Counted from the stretch's first letter, positions 16,062-25,366 are shown. The stretch: DNA of 64,000 nt from HXMU1420-2 sp034670145 (GCA_034670145.1 JAXMOA010000014.1:108501-172500), one strand, 5' to 3'. The notes: generated by a model from the letters alone, not told the origin. Numbers and translations are program-made.

Positions 16062-18506
16062 ATGGCAGAGTTCCCCACAACGGCCCGCGTGGTCATAATC
16101 GGCGGTGGCGCGGTTGGCACATCGGTATTGTATCATCTGGCCAAGGCCGGCTGGACCGATTGTGTCCTGTTGGAAAAGAATGAACTGACAGCCGGGTCGA
16201 CATGGCATGCGGCGGGCAATGTGCCGACCTTTTCGACCTCTTGGTCGATCATGAACATGCAACGGTACTCGACCGAACTCTACGCCCGGCTGGGCGACGA
16301 GGTCGACTATCCGATGAACTATCATCAGACCGGCTCTATTCGGTTGGCCCATTCCCGCGAACGGATGCAGGAGTTCGAACGCGCCAAGGGCATGGGGTTG
16401 TATCAGGGAATGGATCTGGAGATTCTGGCCACCGAGGACATCAAGGCCAGATACCCCTTTATCGAGACGCATGACCTGGCCGGGGCGCTCTATGACCCGA
16501 ACGACGGAGATATCGACCCGGCTCAGTTGACGCAGGCGCTGGCCAAGGGCGCGCGGGACATGGGCGCGCGGATCGAGCGGTTCTGCCCGGCGACCGGTGT
16601 GAGCCGCGACAATGGCGAATGGATCGTGCACACGGACAAAGGCGACATCCGCTGCGAAAAAGTTGTCAACGCCGCCGGGTATTATGCCCAGCGGGTGGGG
16701 GAATGGTTCAAACCGTTCGGCGGGCGCACTGTGCCCATGATGGTGATGAGCCATCAGTATCTGCTCACCGAAGAAGTCCCCGAGATCGAAGCCTGGTCGG
16801 CCGACTCCGGCGTCAAGTTGCCGCTGCTGCGGGACGTGGATGTCTCTTACTATCTCAGACAAGAGAAAAACGGGTTCAACATCGGCCCCTACGAGCCCAA
16901 CTGTCGGGCCCATTGGGTGAACCCTTCGGATCCGATGCCGGATGATTTTTCGTTCCAATTGTACCCGGATGATCTGGACCGGATCGAAGACATCGTCGCG
17001 GATGCGATGGAGCGTGTGCCTTTGGCCGGGGCTGCGGGCATATCGCGCATGATCAATGGCCCGATCCCTTATGCCCCGGACGGGCTGCCGTTGATCGGCC
17101 CGATGCCCGGCGTGCCCGATGCATACGAGGCTTGTGTGTTTACCTTTGGCATCGCGCAGGGCGGCGGCGCGGGCAAGGTGCTGGCCGAATGGATCACCGA
17201 AGGCCAGACCGAATGGGACATGTGGTCGTGCGATCCGCGCCGCTATACCGACTACACCGATCACGATTACTGTGTCGCAAAGGGCATGGAGGTCTATGGC
17301 AATGAATACGCCATGCACTTCCCCTGGCATGAATGGCCGGCTGGGCGGGATCAGAAACTGTCGCCGGTTCATGACAAGGTCAAGGACCTGGGCGGCGTCA
17401 TGGGGGTCTACAATGGCTGGGAGCGGGCGAACTGGTTCGCCAAACCCGGCGACGACACATCAGAGGAAGCGACCCAGACCTGGGATCGCGCCGGCCCGTG
17501 GCAAGCGCGCATCCGCGAAGAGTGCGAAGCGGTCCGCGATCACTGTGGTGTTCTGGACCTGCCGGGATTTGCCCGGTTCATGCTGCGCGGAGAGGGCGCG
17601 GCCGAGGCCCTGCGCGGCCTGGTCACGGGTGGGCTGCCCAAGGTGGGTCGGATCAACCTGGTCTATATCGCGGATGCGCGTGGCCGTATTCTGACGGAAA
17701 TGTCCTGCATGCGGTTGGCAGAGGATGAATTTGTCATGATCACCGCCGCCACCGCACAATGGCATGACCGCGACATCCTGCGGGCGGCGATGCCTGACAC
17801 CATCGAGATCCAGGATGTGACACACACCCGCGACACGCTGATCGTCACCGGCCCCAAGGCGCGCGAGGTGTTGGGCCCGTTGACGGATGCGGATCTGACA
17901 ACCGGCTGGCTCAGCCATCAGAGCGCAACCGTGGCCGGCAAACCCGCGCATCTGATCCGGGTTTCTTTCGCCGGAGAGCTGGGTTGGGAGGTCCATGCGG
18001 GCAACGAAGACATGCCGGCGATCTACGATGCGATCCTGGCAGCTGGGGCGAAACCCTTTGGCATGTGGGCACTGAACGCCCTGCGCATCGAAAAGGGGTA
18101 TCGGGCCTGGAAAGGGGACCTGTCGACGGATTACTCCATGTTCGAAGGCGGGTTGGAGCGATTTGTCAAACTTGACAAACCACAGGATTTCCCCGGCAAG
18201 GCCGCGCTGCAAATCGAGAAACAGCAAGGCAGCCAGAAACGTTTTGTCACCTTGCTGGTTGATGCCAAAGAGGCGGATGCGCCTTATATGTCGACCCTGT
18301 GGCATGACGGGCAGATCGTGGGTGAAACCACCTCTGGCGCCTGGGGCTACCGGGTGGACGCCTCGATCGCGTTGGGCATGTTGCGCAGCGATCTTGCCAC
18401 GCCCGGCACCCAGCTGGAGGTCGAAATTTATGGCCAGCGCTGTGCGGCGACCGTGCAGGAGGATCGCCCGCTTTGGGATCCGGACAACGAACGGCTGCGT
18501 GCATGA
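16062..18506 (+). CDS. FAD-dependent dimethylglycine/sarcosine dehydrogenase-like enzyme (DAO + GcvT domains), copy 1
   Basis: An 814-residue two-domain enzyme. The N-terminal DAO-type FAD domain has 'VVIIGGGAVGTSVLYHLAKAGW', and 'STWHAAGN' carries the His that in dimethylglycine dehydrogenase binds FAD covalently. The second half (from about 430) is a GcvT/aminomethyltransferase-like folate domain with 'ELGWEVHAG' and 'RIEKGYRAWKGDLS'. Family members oxidatively demethylate N-methylglycines and pass the C1 unit to tetrahydrofolate. It lies between a LysE exporter and a quinone-oxidoreductase-like gene that overlaps its stop by 4 bp. The true substrate among dimethylglycine, sarcosine and related amines is not resolvable by eye. 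Confidence 0.85.
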   Translation: MAEFPTTARVVIIGGGAVGTSVLYHLAKAGWTDCVLLEKNELTAGSTWHAAGNVPTFSTSWSIMNMQRYSTELYARLGDEVDYPMNYHQTGSIRLAHSRERMQEFERAKGMGLYQGMDLEILATEDIKARYPFIETHDLAGALYDPNDGDIDPAQLTQALAKGARDMGARIERFCPATGVSRDNGEWIVHTDKGDIRCEKVVNAAGYYAQRVGEWFKPFGGRTVPMMVMSHQYLLTEEVPEIEAWSADSGVKLPLLRDVDVSYYLRQEKNGFNIGPYEPNCRAHWVNPSDPMPDDFSFQLYPDDLDRIEDIVADAMERVPLAGAAGISRMINGPIPYAPDGLPLIGPMPGVPDAYEACVFTFGIAQGGGAGKVLAEWITEGQTEWDMWSCDPRRYTDYTDHDYCVAKGMEVYGNEYAMHFPWHEWPAGRDQKLSPVHDKVKDLGGVMGVYNGWERANWFAKPGDDTSEEATQTWDRAGPWQARIREECEAVRDHCGVLDLPGFARFMLRGEGAAEALRGLVTGGLPKVGRINLVYIADARGRILTEMSCMRLAEDEFVMITAATAQWHDRDILRAAMPDTIEIQDVTHTRDTLIVTGPKAREVLGPLTDADLTTGWLSHQSATVAGKPAHLIRVSFAGELGWEVHAGNEDMPAIYDAILAAGAKPFGMWALNALRIEKGYRAWKGDLSTDYSMFEGGLERFVKLDKPQDFPGKAALQIEKQQGSQKRFVTLLVDAKEADAPYMSTLWHDGQIVGETTSGAWGYRVDASIALGMLRSDLATPGTQLEVEIYGQRCAATVQEDRPLWDPDNERLRA

Positions 18507-19579
18507 CCCTGCCGTCCACAATGTCCGGCGTGCAGCTGGTCCGTCACGGCGGGCCAGACGCTCTGGTCTGGAACGATGCCATTGCGGTGCCGCAGCCGGG
18601 GCCGGGCCAGGTTCTGGTGCAGGTCAAGGCGGCCGGCGTCAACAACGTGGACATCAACACGCGCGTGGGCTGGTACGCCTCCGAAGTCACCAGCGCCACC
18701 AGCGACGTTGGCCCGGATGAGGATATCGCCGAGGGCGGTTGGGATGGCGCACTGGCCTTTCCGCGCATTCAGGGCGGCGATCTGTGCGGGATCGTCGTGG
18801 CCGCGGGCGCCGGGGTCGAGCGGATCCGGATCGGCCAGCGCGTGACCAGCGCCCTCAACCTGCCCCGATCCACAGCCGACAACCCATTGGGGTTCATCGC
18901 CCTTGGCTCTGAACGCGATGGCGCTTTTGCCCAATTCTGCCTGATGGAAGAGGGCGACCTCCATGATGTCTCCGACTCTCCGCTCAGCGATATAGAGATC
19001 GCGGCCATGCCCTGCGCCTTTGGCACCGCCTGGTGCATGTTGCAGCGGGCCGGGGTGGGCCTGGGCGATCACGTGCTGATCACCGGCGCCTCCGGCGGCG
19101 TTGGCATGGCGGCGGTGCAATTGGCCAAATACCTGGGCGCGCAGGTCACGGCCGTGACCTCTCGGGCCAAGGCACAGGCGGTGCGGGCGGCTGGCGCGGA
19201 CGTCTTGCTGGACCGCGACGCGCCGCCTGGCGAAGGCCGTTTTGATGCGATCACGGATGTGGTCGGCGGGCCTGGCTTTTCGCAATTGATCCAGGCTTTG
19301 AAACCGGGCGGATGTTACGTGGTGTCAGGCGCCATCGCCGGGCCGATCGCCAGCGTTGACCTGCGCGACATCTATCTGGCTGACCGCACCATCAGCGGCG
19401 TCACCTTTCAGCCGCCCGACATGTTCGCGCGGCTGATCGCACTCATCAATCGCGGCGCAATACGTCCGCTGGTCTCTCAAACCTATCCGCTGGCCGATAT
19501 CCGCACGGCCCAGACCGACTTTGCCGCCAAAACCTATCCGGGCAAGCTCGTTCTCATTCCACCAGAGGTTTCCACATGA
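18503..19579 (+). CDS. Zinc-type alcohol dehydrogenase / quinone oxidoreductase family protein
   Basis: A 358-residue MDR-superfamily enzyme. The ATG at 18503 overlaps the preceding stop (ATGA) and is preferred to an upstream in-frame start. It shows a GroES-like N-terminal domain ('VQLVRHGGPDALVW', 'PGPGQVLVQVKAAGVNNVD') and a Rossmann domain with 'VLITGASGGVGMAAVQLAKYLGAQV', the NAD(P)H-binding site. Zinc-ligand cysteines typical of true alcohol dehydrogenases are not evident, so it fits the QOR branch. An 'EDIAEGGWDGALAFPRI' insertion follows the N-terminal strands. The reaction is unknown; co-translation with methylglycine enzymes suggests a role in that pathway. Confidence 0.82.
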   Translation: MTLPSTMSGVQLVRHGGPDALVWNDAIAVPQPGPGQVLVQVKAAGVNNVDINTRVGWYASEVTSATSDVGPDEDIAEGGWDGALAFPRIQGGDLCGIVVAAGAGVERIRIGQRVTSALNLPRSTADNPLGFIALGSERDGAFAQFCLMEEGDLHDVSDSPLSDIEIAAMPCAFGTAWCMLQRAGVGLGDHVLITGASGGVGMAAVQLAKYLGAQVTAVTSRAKAQAVRAAGADVLLDRDAPPGEGRFDAITDVVGGPGFSQLIQALKPGGCYVVSGAIAGPIASVDLRDIYLADRTISGVTFQPPDMFARLIALINRGAIRPLVSQTYPLADIRTAQTDFAAKTYPGKLVLIPPEVST

Positions 19580-20481
19580 GCAAAATCACCCTCCTAGACG
19601 GCTCCATCGGCCAGGAACTGGTCCAACGCTGCGCCGATCCGGCGACGCCCTTCTGGTCCACCTCCGTGATGATCCACCACCCTCAGTTGCTGCACGACCT
19701 GCACCGCGCATATGCCGATGCCGGGGCCACTGTGATGACAACAAACACCTACGCGGTGCTCTATGACCGCTTCGAACAAATGGGAGACCTGGGCGTCCCA
19801 ATCCCGCAGATTGTGTCCATGGCACTGGACGCCGCCTGCGCCACACGTGATTCGGATGCAGACGCAGGCCGGCGCGTGGCCGGTGCGCTGGGCCCGCTTA
19901 TGGCCTCATACCGGCCAGACAGATGCCCACCCCCGGACGAAGCAGAGCGCATGTATGCCGACAGCGTCGCCCACCTGGCAGAGCGCGCGGACCTGTTGAT
20001 CTTCGAAACCATGGCATCCGTTGAACAGGTCGAAGGCGCAATGCGGGCCGGTGACGCTTCTGGCCTGCCATATTGGATCGCGGTGACGGTCGAGGATTTC
20101 GACGGCACGAAACTGCGCTCGGGCGAGCCTCTGTCGGATCTTGCCCCGCTCCTGTCCCAGCATCAGCCAGAGGCCCTCCTCATAAATTGCTCCCGCCCCG
20201 AGGCGGTGACAGACGGGCTCGACATCCTGGCCAGCTTCGGCCTCCCATTCGGGGCCTACGCCAATGGGTTCACAAAAATCTCCGAGGGTTTCCTCAAGGA
20301 TGCCCCCGTTGTCGACGCGCTGGAACAACGCAGCGACCTGGATCCATCCGCCTATGCGAATTTTGCCATGAGCTGGGTCGACAAAGGTGCAACCATCATT
20401 GGCGGGTGTTGCGAGGTCGGCCCGGCCCATATCAGCGAAATTGCTTCCCGTCTGCGGGCGGATGGCCATCAGATCATCTGA
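19576..20481 (+). CDS. Homocysteine S-methyltransferase family protein (BHMT-like)
   Basis: A 301-residue Hcy-binding barrel protein. It begins 'LLDGSIGQELVQRC' and has 'MTTNTYAV', 'LLINCSRPEAV' with C205 and 'IIGGCCEVGPAHI' with C278 and C279. These three cysteines are the expected zinc ligands that activate homocysteine thiol. Members move a methyl group from betaine, S-methylmethionine or similar donors to homocysteine to form methionine. Coupled (ATGA) to the oxidoreductase and sandwiched between two dimethylglycine-dehydrogenase-like genes, it is best read as a glycine-betaine:homocysteine methyltransferase that feeds dimethylglycine to them. Donor identity is inference. Confidence 0.85.
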   Translation: MSKITLLDGSIGQELVQRCADPATPFWSTSVMIHHPQLLHDLHRAYADAGATVMTTNTYAVLYDRFEQMGDLGVPIPQIVSMALDAACATRDSDADAGRRVAGALGPLMASYRPDRCPPPDEAERMYADSVAHLAERADLLIFETMASVEQVEGAMRAGDASGLPYWIAVTVEDFDGTKLRSGEPLSDLAPLLSQHQPEALLINCSRPEAVTDGLDILASFGLPFGAYANGFTKISEGFLKDAPVVDALEQRSDLDPSAYANFAMSWVDKGATIIGGCCEVGPAHISEIASRLRADGHQII

Positions 20482-20521
20482 TGACCCCTGTCCTTCTTTT
20501 TGGTCGAAATACTCCGGGGGT

Positions 20522-20566
20522 GCGGGGGCAGCGCCCCCGCGTTGGTCGGATCGTGTCAGCGATCCG
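20522..20566. repeat. Paired intergenic hairpins
   Basis: Two stem-loops lie between the methyltransferase and the second dehydrogenase. One has 8-bp arms at 20522-20529 and 20533-20540 (3-nt loop); the other has 7-bp arms at 20547-20553 and 20560-20566. The first is preceded by an 'AAATACTCCGGGGG' phrase that I associate with repeated intergenic elements of Rhodobacterales genomes. They may terminate or attenuate transcription between the genes. Confidence 0.45.
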
Positions 20567-20596
20567 AAACCCGCTCAATCAGCACGAGGTTCACAC

Positions 20597-23041
20597 ATGA
20601 CTCTTCCCTCCCAGGCCCGCGTGGTCATCATCGGCGGCGGCGTTGTCGGCTGCTCTGTCGCCTATCATCTGACCCGCCTGGGATGGCAGGATGTGGTCCT
20701 GCTGGAACGTAAACAGCTCACCTCAGGCACAACCTGGCACGCCGCGGGGCTGATCGGTCAGTTGCGGGCCAGTTCCAATATGACCAAACTCGCCCGCTAT
20801 TCGGCCGAACTCTACCTGCGCCTTGAAACGGAAACCGGCGTCGCCACCGGCATGCGCCAGGTCGGCTCCGTCTCGGCCGCGCTGACCGAGGAGCGCCGCG
20901 AAGAGCTGTTTCGCAATGCCGCCATGGCCCGCGCCTTTGGCGTCCCGGTCGAGGAACTCTCGCCCAAAGAGGTCAAGGAACGATACGAACACATCAACCT
21001 TGAAAATGTCACCGGTGGGGTCTGGCTGCCGACGGACGGGCAGGCGGATCCGGCCAACATAGCGCTGGCGATGGCCAAGGGCGCGCGCCAACAGGGGGCA
21101 ATCGTATCCGAGCGGACCAAGGTTACCGATGTCACCCGCACCGGGCGGCGCATTACCGGTGTCGATTGGCAGAATGAAACCGGGGAACAGGGGCATATTG
21201 CCTGTGACATGGTGGTCAACTGCGCCGGCATGTGGGGCCATCAGGTCGGCCGCATGCTGGGCACAAACGTCCCGCTGCAGGCCTGTGAGCATTTCTACAT
21301 TGTGTCCGAGCCCATCCAGGGGCTGACCCAGATGCCGGTTTTGCGCGTTCCGGATGAATGCGCCTACTACAAGGAAGACGCAGGCAAGATGATGCTGGGT
21401 GCTTTTGAACCGGTTTCGAAACCCTGGGGCATGGAGGGTATTCCCGACAGTTTCGAGTTTGACCAGCTGCCCGAAGATTTCGACCATTTCGAACCGATTC
21501 TGGAGGCGGCGGTCAACCGAATGCCGATGCTGGGCACGGCAGGCATCCATACGTTCTTTAACGGACCAGAAAGTTTCACTCCGGATGACGCCTATCACCT
21601 GGGTCTTGCGCCAGAGATGGACAATGTTTGGGTCGCGGCAGGTTTCAACTCGATCGGGATCCAATCCGCGGGCGGCGCCGGTATGGCGCTGGCGCAATGG
21701 ATGGAGGATGGAGAAAAACCATTCGACCTGGGTGACGTCGATATCAGCCGGATGCATCCGTTTCAGGGCAACAAGACCTATCTGGTCGAGCGGGCCCGCG
21801 AGACATTGGGCCTGCTCTATGCCGACCACTACCCCTATCGTCAAAAGGCCACCGCACGCGGCATCCGGCGCACGCCGTTTCATGCGCAACTGGCAGAAAG
21901 TGGTGCCGTTTTCGGCGAATTGGCCGGTTGGGAGCGCGCCAACTGGTTCGCCAACCCGGGCCAGGATCCCGCCTATGCCTACAGTTGGAAACGCCAGAAC
22001 TTCTTTGACAATGTCGCCGCCGAGGTGAACGCGGTGCGCAGCAATGTCGGCATGTATGACATGTCGTCTTTCGGCAAGCTGCGCGTAGAAGGTCCCGAGG
22101 CCGAAGCCTTCCTCAACCACGTCTGTGGCGCGGATATGTCTGTTCCGGCGGGCAAGATCGTCTACACGCAGTTCCTCAACCCACGCGGCGGGATCGAAGC
22201 AGACGTCACGGTCACCCGGCTGAGTGAAACCGCGTATCTGGTTGTCACACCCGCACTGACCCGTTTGTCGGATCAAACCTGGCTGCGCCGCCACCTGGGG
22301 GCGTATCAGGCGGTTGTGACCGATGTGACGGCGGGAGAGGGCGTATTGGCCGTAATGGGACCAAATGCGCGCGCGCTGATGCAGCAGGTGTCGCCCAACG
22401 ATTTTTCGAACCAGGCCAACCCCTTTGGGACCGCGCAGGAGATTGAGCTGGGGCTGGGTCTGGCGCGGGTGCACAGGGTTTCCTACGTGGGTGAGCTGGG
22501 CTGGGAGATCTATGTTGGCGCTGATATGGCAGGCCATGCGTTTGAAACATTGATGCAGGCCGGGCAGGGCATGGGATTGAAGCTTTGTGGAATGCACATG
22601 ATGGACAGTGCGCGCATCGAAAAGGCGTTCCGTCACTTTGGCCACGACATCACTTGCGAGGATCACGTGCTGGAGGCGGGGTTGGGATTTGCGGTGAAAA
22701 CCTCAAAACCAGACTTTATCGGGCGGGATGCGGTGCTGCGCAAAAAGGATGAAGGGTTGAAGACCCGCATGTTGCAGTTCCAGCTGACGGATCCAGAACC
22801 GCTGCTGTATCACAATGAACCAATTCTGCGCGACGGCGAGATTGTGGGCTACCTCAGTTCAGGCGCCTATGGGCACCACCTGGGGGCGGCGATCGGTATG
22901 GGGTATGTGCCCTGTGAGGGCGAAACCGCAGAGCAGGTTCTGGGGTCTCGGTATGAGGTGGATGTTTGCGGCACGCGGGTTCCGGCAAAGGCGAGCCTGC
23001 GTCCGTTGTATGACCCGAAATCGGAGCGGGTCCGGGCCTGA
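20597..23041 (+). CDS. FAD-dependent dimethylglycine/sarcosine dehydrogenase-like enzyme (DAO + GcvT domains), copy 2
   Basis: An 814-residue protein, the same length and architecture as the gene at 16062 but well diverged. Start at 20597; the in-frame extension upstream runs through the hairpin element and the previous gene and is rejected. It has 'VVIIGGGVVGCSVAYHLTRLGW', 'GTTWHAAGLIGQLRASSNMTKL' split across the FAD site, and 'GWERANWFA' at the domain junction (also in copy 1). The GcvT-like half has 'ELGWEIYVG' and 'RIEKAFRHFGHDI'. The 'WHAAGLIGQLR' form is closer to classical dimethylglycine dehydrogenase than copy 1. The two copies probably act on successive demethylation steps. Confidence 0.85.
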   Translation: MTLPSQARVVIIGGGVVGCSVAYHLTRLGWQDVVLLERKQLTSGTTWHAAGLIGQLRASSNMTKLARYSAELYLRLETETGVATGMRQVGSVSAALTEERREELFRNAAMARAFGVPVEELSPKEVKERYEHINLENVTGGVWLPTDGQADPANIALAMAKGARQQGAIVSERTKVTDVTRTGRRITGVDWQNETGEQGHIACDMVVNCAGMWGHQVGRMLGTNVPLQACEHFYIVSEPIQGLTQMPVLRVPDECAYYKEDAGKMMLGAFEPVSKPWGMEGIPDSFEFDQLPEDFDHFEPILEAAVNRMPMLGTAGIHTFFNGPESFTPDDAYHLGLAPEMDNVWVAAGFNSIGIQSAGGAGMALAQWMEDGEKPFDLGDVDISRMHPFQGNKTYLVERARETLGLLYADHYPYRQKATARGIRRTPFHAQLAESGAVFGELAGWERANWFANPGQDPAYAYSWKRQNFFDNVAAEVNAVRSNVGMYDMSSFGKLRVEGPEAEAFLNHVCGADMSVPAGKIVYTQFLNPRGGIEADVTVTRLSETAYLVVTPALTRLSDQTWLRRHLGAYQAVVTDVTAGEGVLAVMGPNARALMQQVSPNDFSNQANPFGTAQEIELGLGLARVHRVSYVGELGWEIYVGADMAGHAFETLMQAGQGMGLKLCGMHMMDSARIEKAFRHFGHDITCEDHVLEAGLGFAVKTSKPDFIGRDAVLRKKDEGLKTRMLQFQLTDPEPLLYHNEPILRDGEIVGYLSSGAYGHHLGAAIGMGYVPCEGETAEQVLGSRYEVDVCGTRVPAKASLRPLYDPKSERVRA

Positions 23042-23060
23042 GCCTGAAGCGAAATGTTGT

Positions 23061-23121
23061 CGCCCGGGAGGACCCCGGGCGCGGCGCGGTCTGGGATACT
23101 CGAAAATTCTGCGAATTTTCG
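23061..23121. repeat. Paired intergenic hairpins (second element)
   Basis: A GC stem (8-bp arms 23061-23068 and 23074-23081) is followed by a perfect AT-rich stem (9-bp arms 23101-23109 and 23113-23121, 3-nt loop). It sits between the dehydrogenase and the convergent SnoaL-like gene. The AT-rich palindrome resembles a recurrent intergenic repeat of Roseobacter-group genomes and may serve as a bidirectional terminator. Confidence 0.45.
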
Positions 23122-23169
23122 GATGTGTTTTGCATCGGATGTATGTCGGATCAATCGGCGGGTGTCAGG

Positions 23170-23595
23170 TCAGCTGAGTGCTTCGCGGTACTTCAGGAAC
23201 CGCGCATCGGTTTTGACCCGGGCGTTCATCGCTTCGCGCAGGGCTGCGACGGATTTATGTGGCCGCATGACCACCTCGAATTCGGAGATCAGCCCGGCGT
23301 CATCCAGTGTGATCAGGTCCACACCCACGGCGTCGAATTCTCCGATCTTGCATTGAAACTCCAGCGCCCAATCCGGGCCGGCCCCCATGATCCGTCGATA
23401 GCGGAAATCCGAGAACACGGCGCCGACGTGGCCGAGCACGGCCGAAACCGGTTCGCGACCGGTCCAGGTGGCCCAATAGGTGGGCGGGCGAAACGCGACC
23501 GTTTCGCTGAGCAGCGGGCCAATGGCGGCTTCTTCGCCGGCGGCGACCACGTCCAGCATCTTTTCGATTGTGGGGTGCAGATTTTCGAATTTCAT
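23170..23595 (-). CDS. SnoaL-like / NTF2-fold protein
   Basis: A 141-residue protein with the NTF2-like alpha+beta pattern: an N-terminal helix 'LHPTIEKMLDVVAAGE', 'LLSETVAFRPPTYW' and a 'GAGPDWALEFQCKIGEFDAVGVDLITLDDAG' strand series. SnoaL-like proteins are small polyketide cyclases, isomerases or binding proteins, and the fold alone does not give a reaction. A strong AAGGAGG lies before the ATG at 23595. It is divergent from the pseudouridine synthase gene and convergent with the dehydrogenase. Confidence 0.75.
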   Translation of the reverse strand: MKFENLHPTIEKMLDVVAAGEEAAIGPLLSETVAFRPPTYWATWTGREPVSAVLGHVGAVFSDFRYRRIMGAGPDWALEFQCKIGEFDAVGVDLITLDDAGLISEFEVVMRPHKSVAALREAMNARVKTDARFLKYREALS

Positions 23596-23678
23596 CGTCG
23601 TTTTCCTCCTTGATCAGCCGATCAACCGCCTACCCGGGCTGGAATCCCGGGCCGCTCTGTGCGACCAGCGCTATCAAG

Positions 23679-24332
23679 ATGAGCGTTACGCAACCCTATA
23701 CCCCGCCACAAGAGCCGTTGGACATCCTCTATGAAGATGCCCAACTGTTGGTTGTCAACAAGCCTGCCGGTCTGCTGAGTGTGCCCGGCAAGGGCCCGGA
23801 GTTGGCGGATTGCCTGATCAGCCGGGTGCGCGCGGTCTTTCCGGATGTTCTTTTGGTGCACCGGTTGGATCGGGACACATCGGGTGTGATTGTTTTTGGG
23901 CTGACCCCGCATGCGCAGCGGCATCTGGGGCTGCAATTTGAAAAGCGTCAGACCAGAAAGAGCTATGTCGCCCGTCTGGCGGGCGAGTTGAGTCCGAAGA
24001 CGGGCACGGTGGACCTGCCGCTGATTGCGGATTGGCCGAACCGGCCCTTGCAAAAGGTCTGTTACGAAAAAGGCAAGGCGGCGCATACGGATTGGCGTGT
24101 GCTCAAGCAAGGGGATGGGGAAACCCGCGTGCGTCTGACCCCGAAAACCGGACGCAGCCATCAATTGCGCGTGCATATGCTGGCCTTGGGCCATCCCATT
24201 CTGGGAGACCCGTTTTATGCCCCGGATACAGCGGCGCAATACCCGCGGATGATGCTGCACTCCGAAGAGCTGAGGATCAAGAACCCCGAGGGCGGCCATG
24301 CGCTGAGCTTTCGCGCCAAGGCGCCTTTTTAA
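23679..24332 (+). CDS. rluA: RluA-family pseudouridine synthase
   Basis: A 217-residue enzyme that isomerises uridine to pseudouridine in rRNA or tRNA. It shows 'LLVVNKPAGLLSVPGKG' and the catalytic motif 'VHRLDRDTSGVIVFG', in which the Asp after HRL is the nucleophile. 'TRKSYVARL' and the RNA-binding 'KTGRSHQLRVHMLALGHPILGDPFYA' follow. Length and lack of an S4 domain suggest the RluA subgroup (23S U746 / tRNA U32), but RluC/D-type specificity is not excluded. The start at 23679 is chosen because the upstream in-frame extension overlaps the divergent SnoaL-like gene. Confidence 0.88.
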   Translation: MSVTQPYTPPQEPLDILYEDAQLLVVNKPAGLLSVPGKGPELADCLISRVRAVFPDVLLVHRLDRDTSGVIVFGLTPHAQRHLGLQFEKRQTRKSYVARLAGELSPKTGTVDLPLIADWPNRPLQKVCYEKGKAAHTDWRVLKQGDGETRVRLTPKTGRSHQLRVHMLALGHPILGDPFYAPDTAAQYPRMMLHSEELRIKNPEGGHALSFRAKAPF

Positions 24333-24458
24333 AGCAGCCTGCGACAGGCATGAAACGCGGCGTTTCACTGAAGGTGTCGACATCGTTGACTTCAGGCGGC
24401 GGTGAGTGGTTCGGGTTTTTCGCATTGTGCCATAGCGCGGCTGGAATTGCGCGCGCCC

Positions 24459-25310
24459 TCAGATTGGCACCGGGATCCAATCTGACGGCAGAATGTCGGG
24501 GTTTTGCAGGCTTTGGCCACCAAACCAGCGGGACGGCGCGGCGACCTTTTTGGCGGGGTTTGCATTCAGCCAGGCCGCCCACCAGGAAAACGACGAATTG
24601 CTGATGATGTTGTGCTGGCACAGGCTCATCAGCCGCATATCCTCGAAATCCGTATCCGCGCCGTTCAGGTCCACGATGACCTTTTCGCATGGCAAGGGCA
24701 GGTTTTGCCTGGCCCAGTCCGGATCGTCCGAGAAGACATAGACAACCGGATCCTTGATCTCTTGGCGCAGGGTCTGGAGTGCTGCCAGGAAATAGGGCGC
24801 GGCGCAAACGCTGTGCTGTCCGAGCGCGAGGTAATCGCCCCGCCGCACATGCAGGGCAACAGCCGGGGTGCTGGCCGGGGTTGCGGCGATCCTTTGGGCC
24901 ATTTCTGCATTGGCCGTGTTTGAAAACGCGGGAAAGGTGAAGTCATCGCGGATTGTCTGGGCGATATGGGCAAAATACTTCTCGGATTGCCAATAGCCGT
25001 GCAGATAGGCGGGCGCAGGATAGTCAACGATGTCGCTGTTGTACCCCAACTGCTGTTCCCGTCGGATCCGGGGGGCCAGGCCCAGACCGCGCCAGGCCAG
25101 ATAGGCGAGCATCCGGGTGCGCGCCGGGGGCAGGGGATTTGCCGGTGTCAGCGGCAGGTCAAAGACGCGGGTGAGCACGCCTTCGCCACGCGCGATTGCT
25201 TCGCGGCTGTCCAGGGCGACGGGCACGCCCAATCGGGCCGCCAGCCCGCGTGCGGCGGCGTATTGAAACATCTGGTTGCCCAGACGACCGTGAAGCCTGG
25301 CGATAATCAT
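24459..25310 (-). CDS. Alpha-1,2-fucosyltransferase-like GT11 glycosyltransferase
   Basis: A 283-residue enzyme. The start at 25310 gives the GT11 N-terminal motif 'LHGRLGNQMFQYAAARGLA'; longer in-frame extension upstream is rejected because it overlaps the YceI-OmpA gene. The donor-binding motif 'ALHVRRGDYLA' is near residue 156, and 'ISNSSFSWWAAWLN' (motif III) is near the C-terminus. GT11 enzymes transfer fucose from GDP-fucose in an alpha-1,2 linkage, mostly onto O-antigen, capsule or exopolysaccharide. No other glycan-synthesis gene is adjacent, though a second HxRRGD protein is at 6696-8690. Confidence 0.88.
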   Translation of the reverse strand: MIIARLHGRLGNQMFQYAAARGLAARLGVPVALDSREAIARGEGVLTRVFDLPLTPANPLPPARTRMLAYLAWRGLGLAPRIRREQQLGYNSDIVDYPAPAYLHGYWQSEKYFAHIAQTIRDDFTFPAFSNTANAEMAQRIAATPASTPAVALHVRRGDYLALGQHSVCAAPYFLAALQTLRQEIKDPVVYVFSDDPDWARQNLPLPCEKVIVDLNGADTDFEDMRLMSLCQHNIISNSSFSWWAAWLNANPAKKVAAPSRWFGGQSLQNPDILPSDWIPVPI

Positions 25311-25366
25311 GGCAGGGATTTGACCCTGGAGCGGCGCAATGTCCAGAACCGAGTTGTCATCACGGC

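Noticed and set aside
20387..20596. N-terminal extension of the second dehydrogenase
   Set aside because: It runs through the 3' end of the methyltransferase and a hairpin element; family homology starts at 20597.
24353..24395. Short palindromes between rluA and the fucosyltransferase gene as a terminator
   Set aside because: Arms are short (6-8 bp with a loop of one base or widely spaced) and no T-run follows; too weak to annotate.
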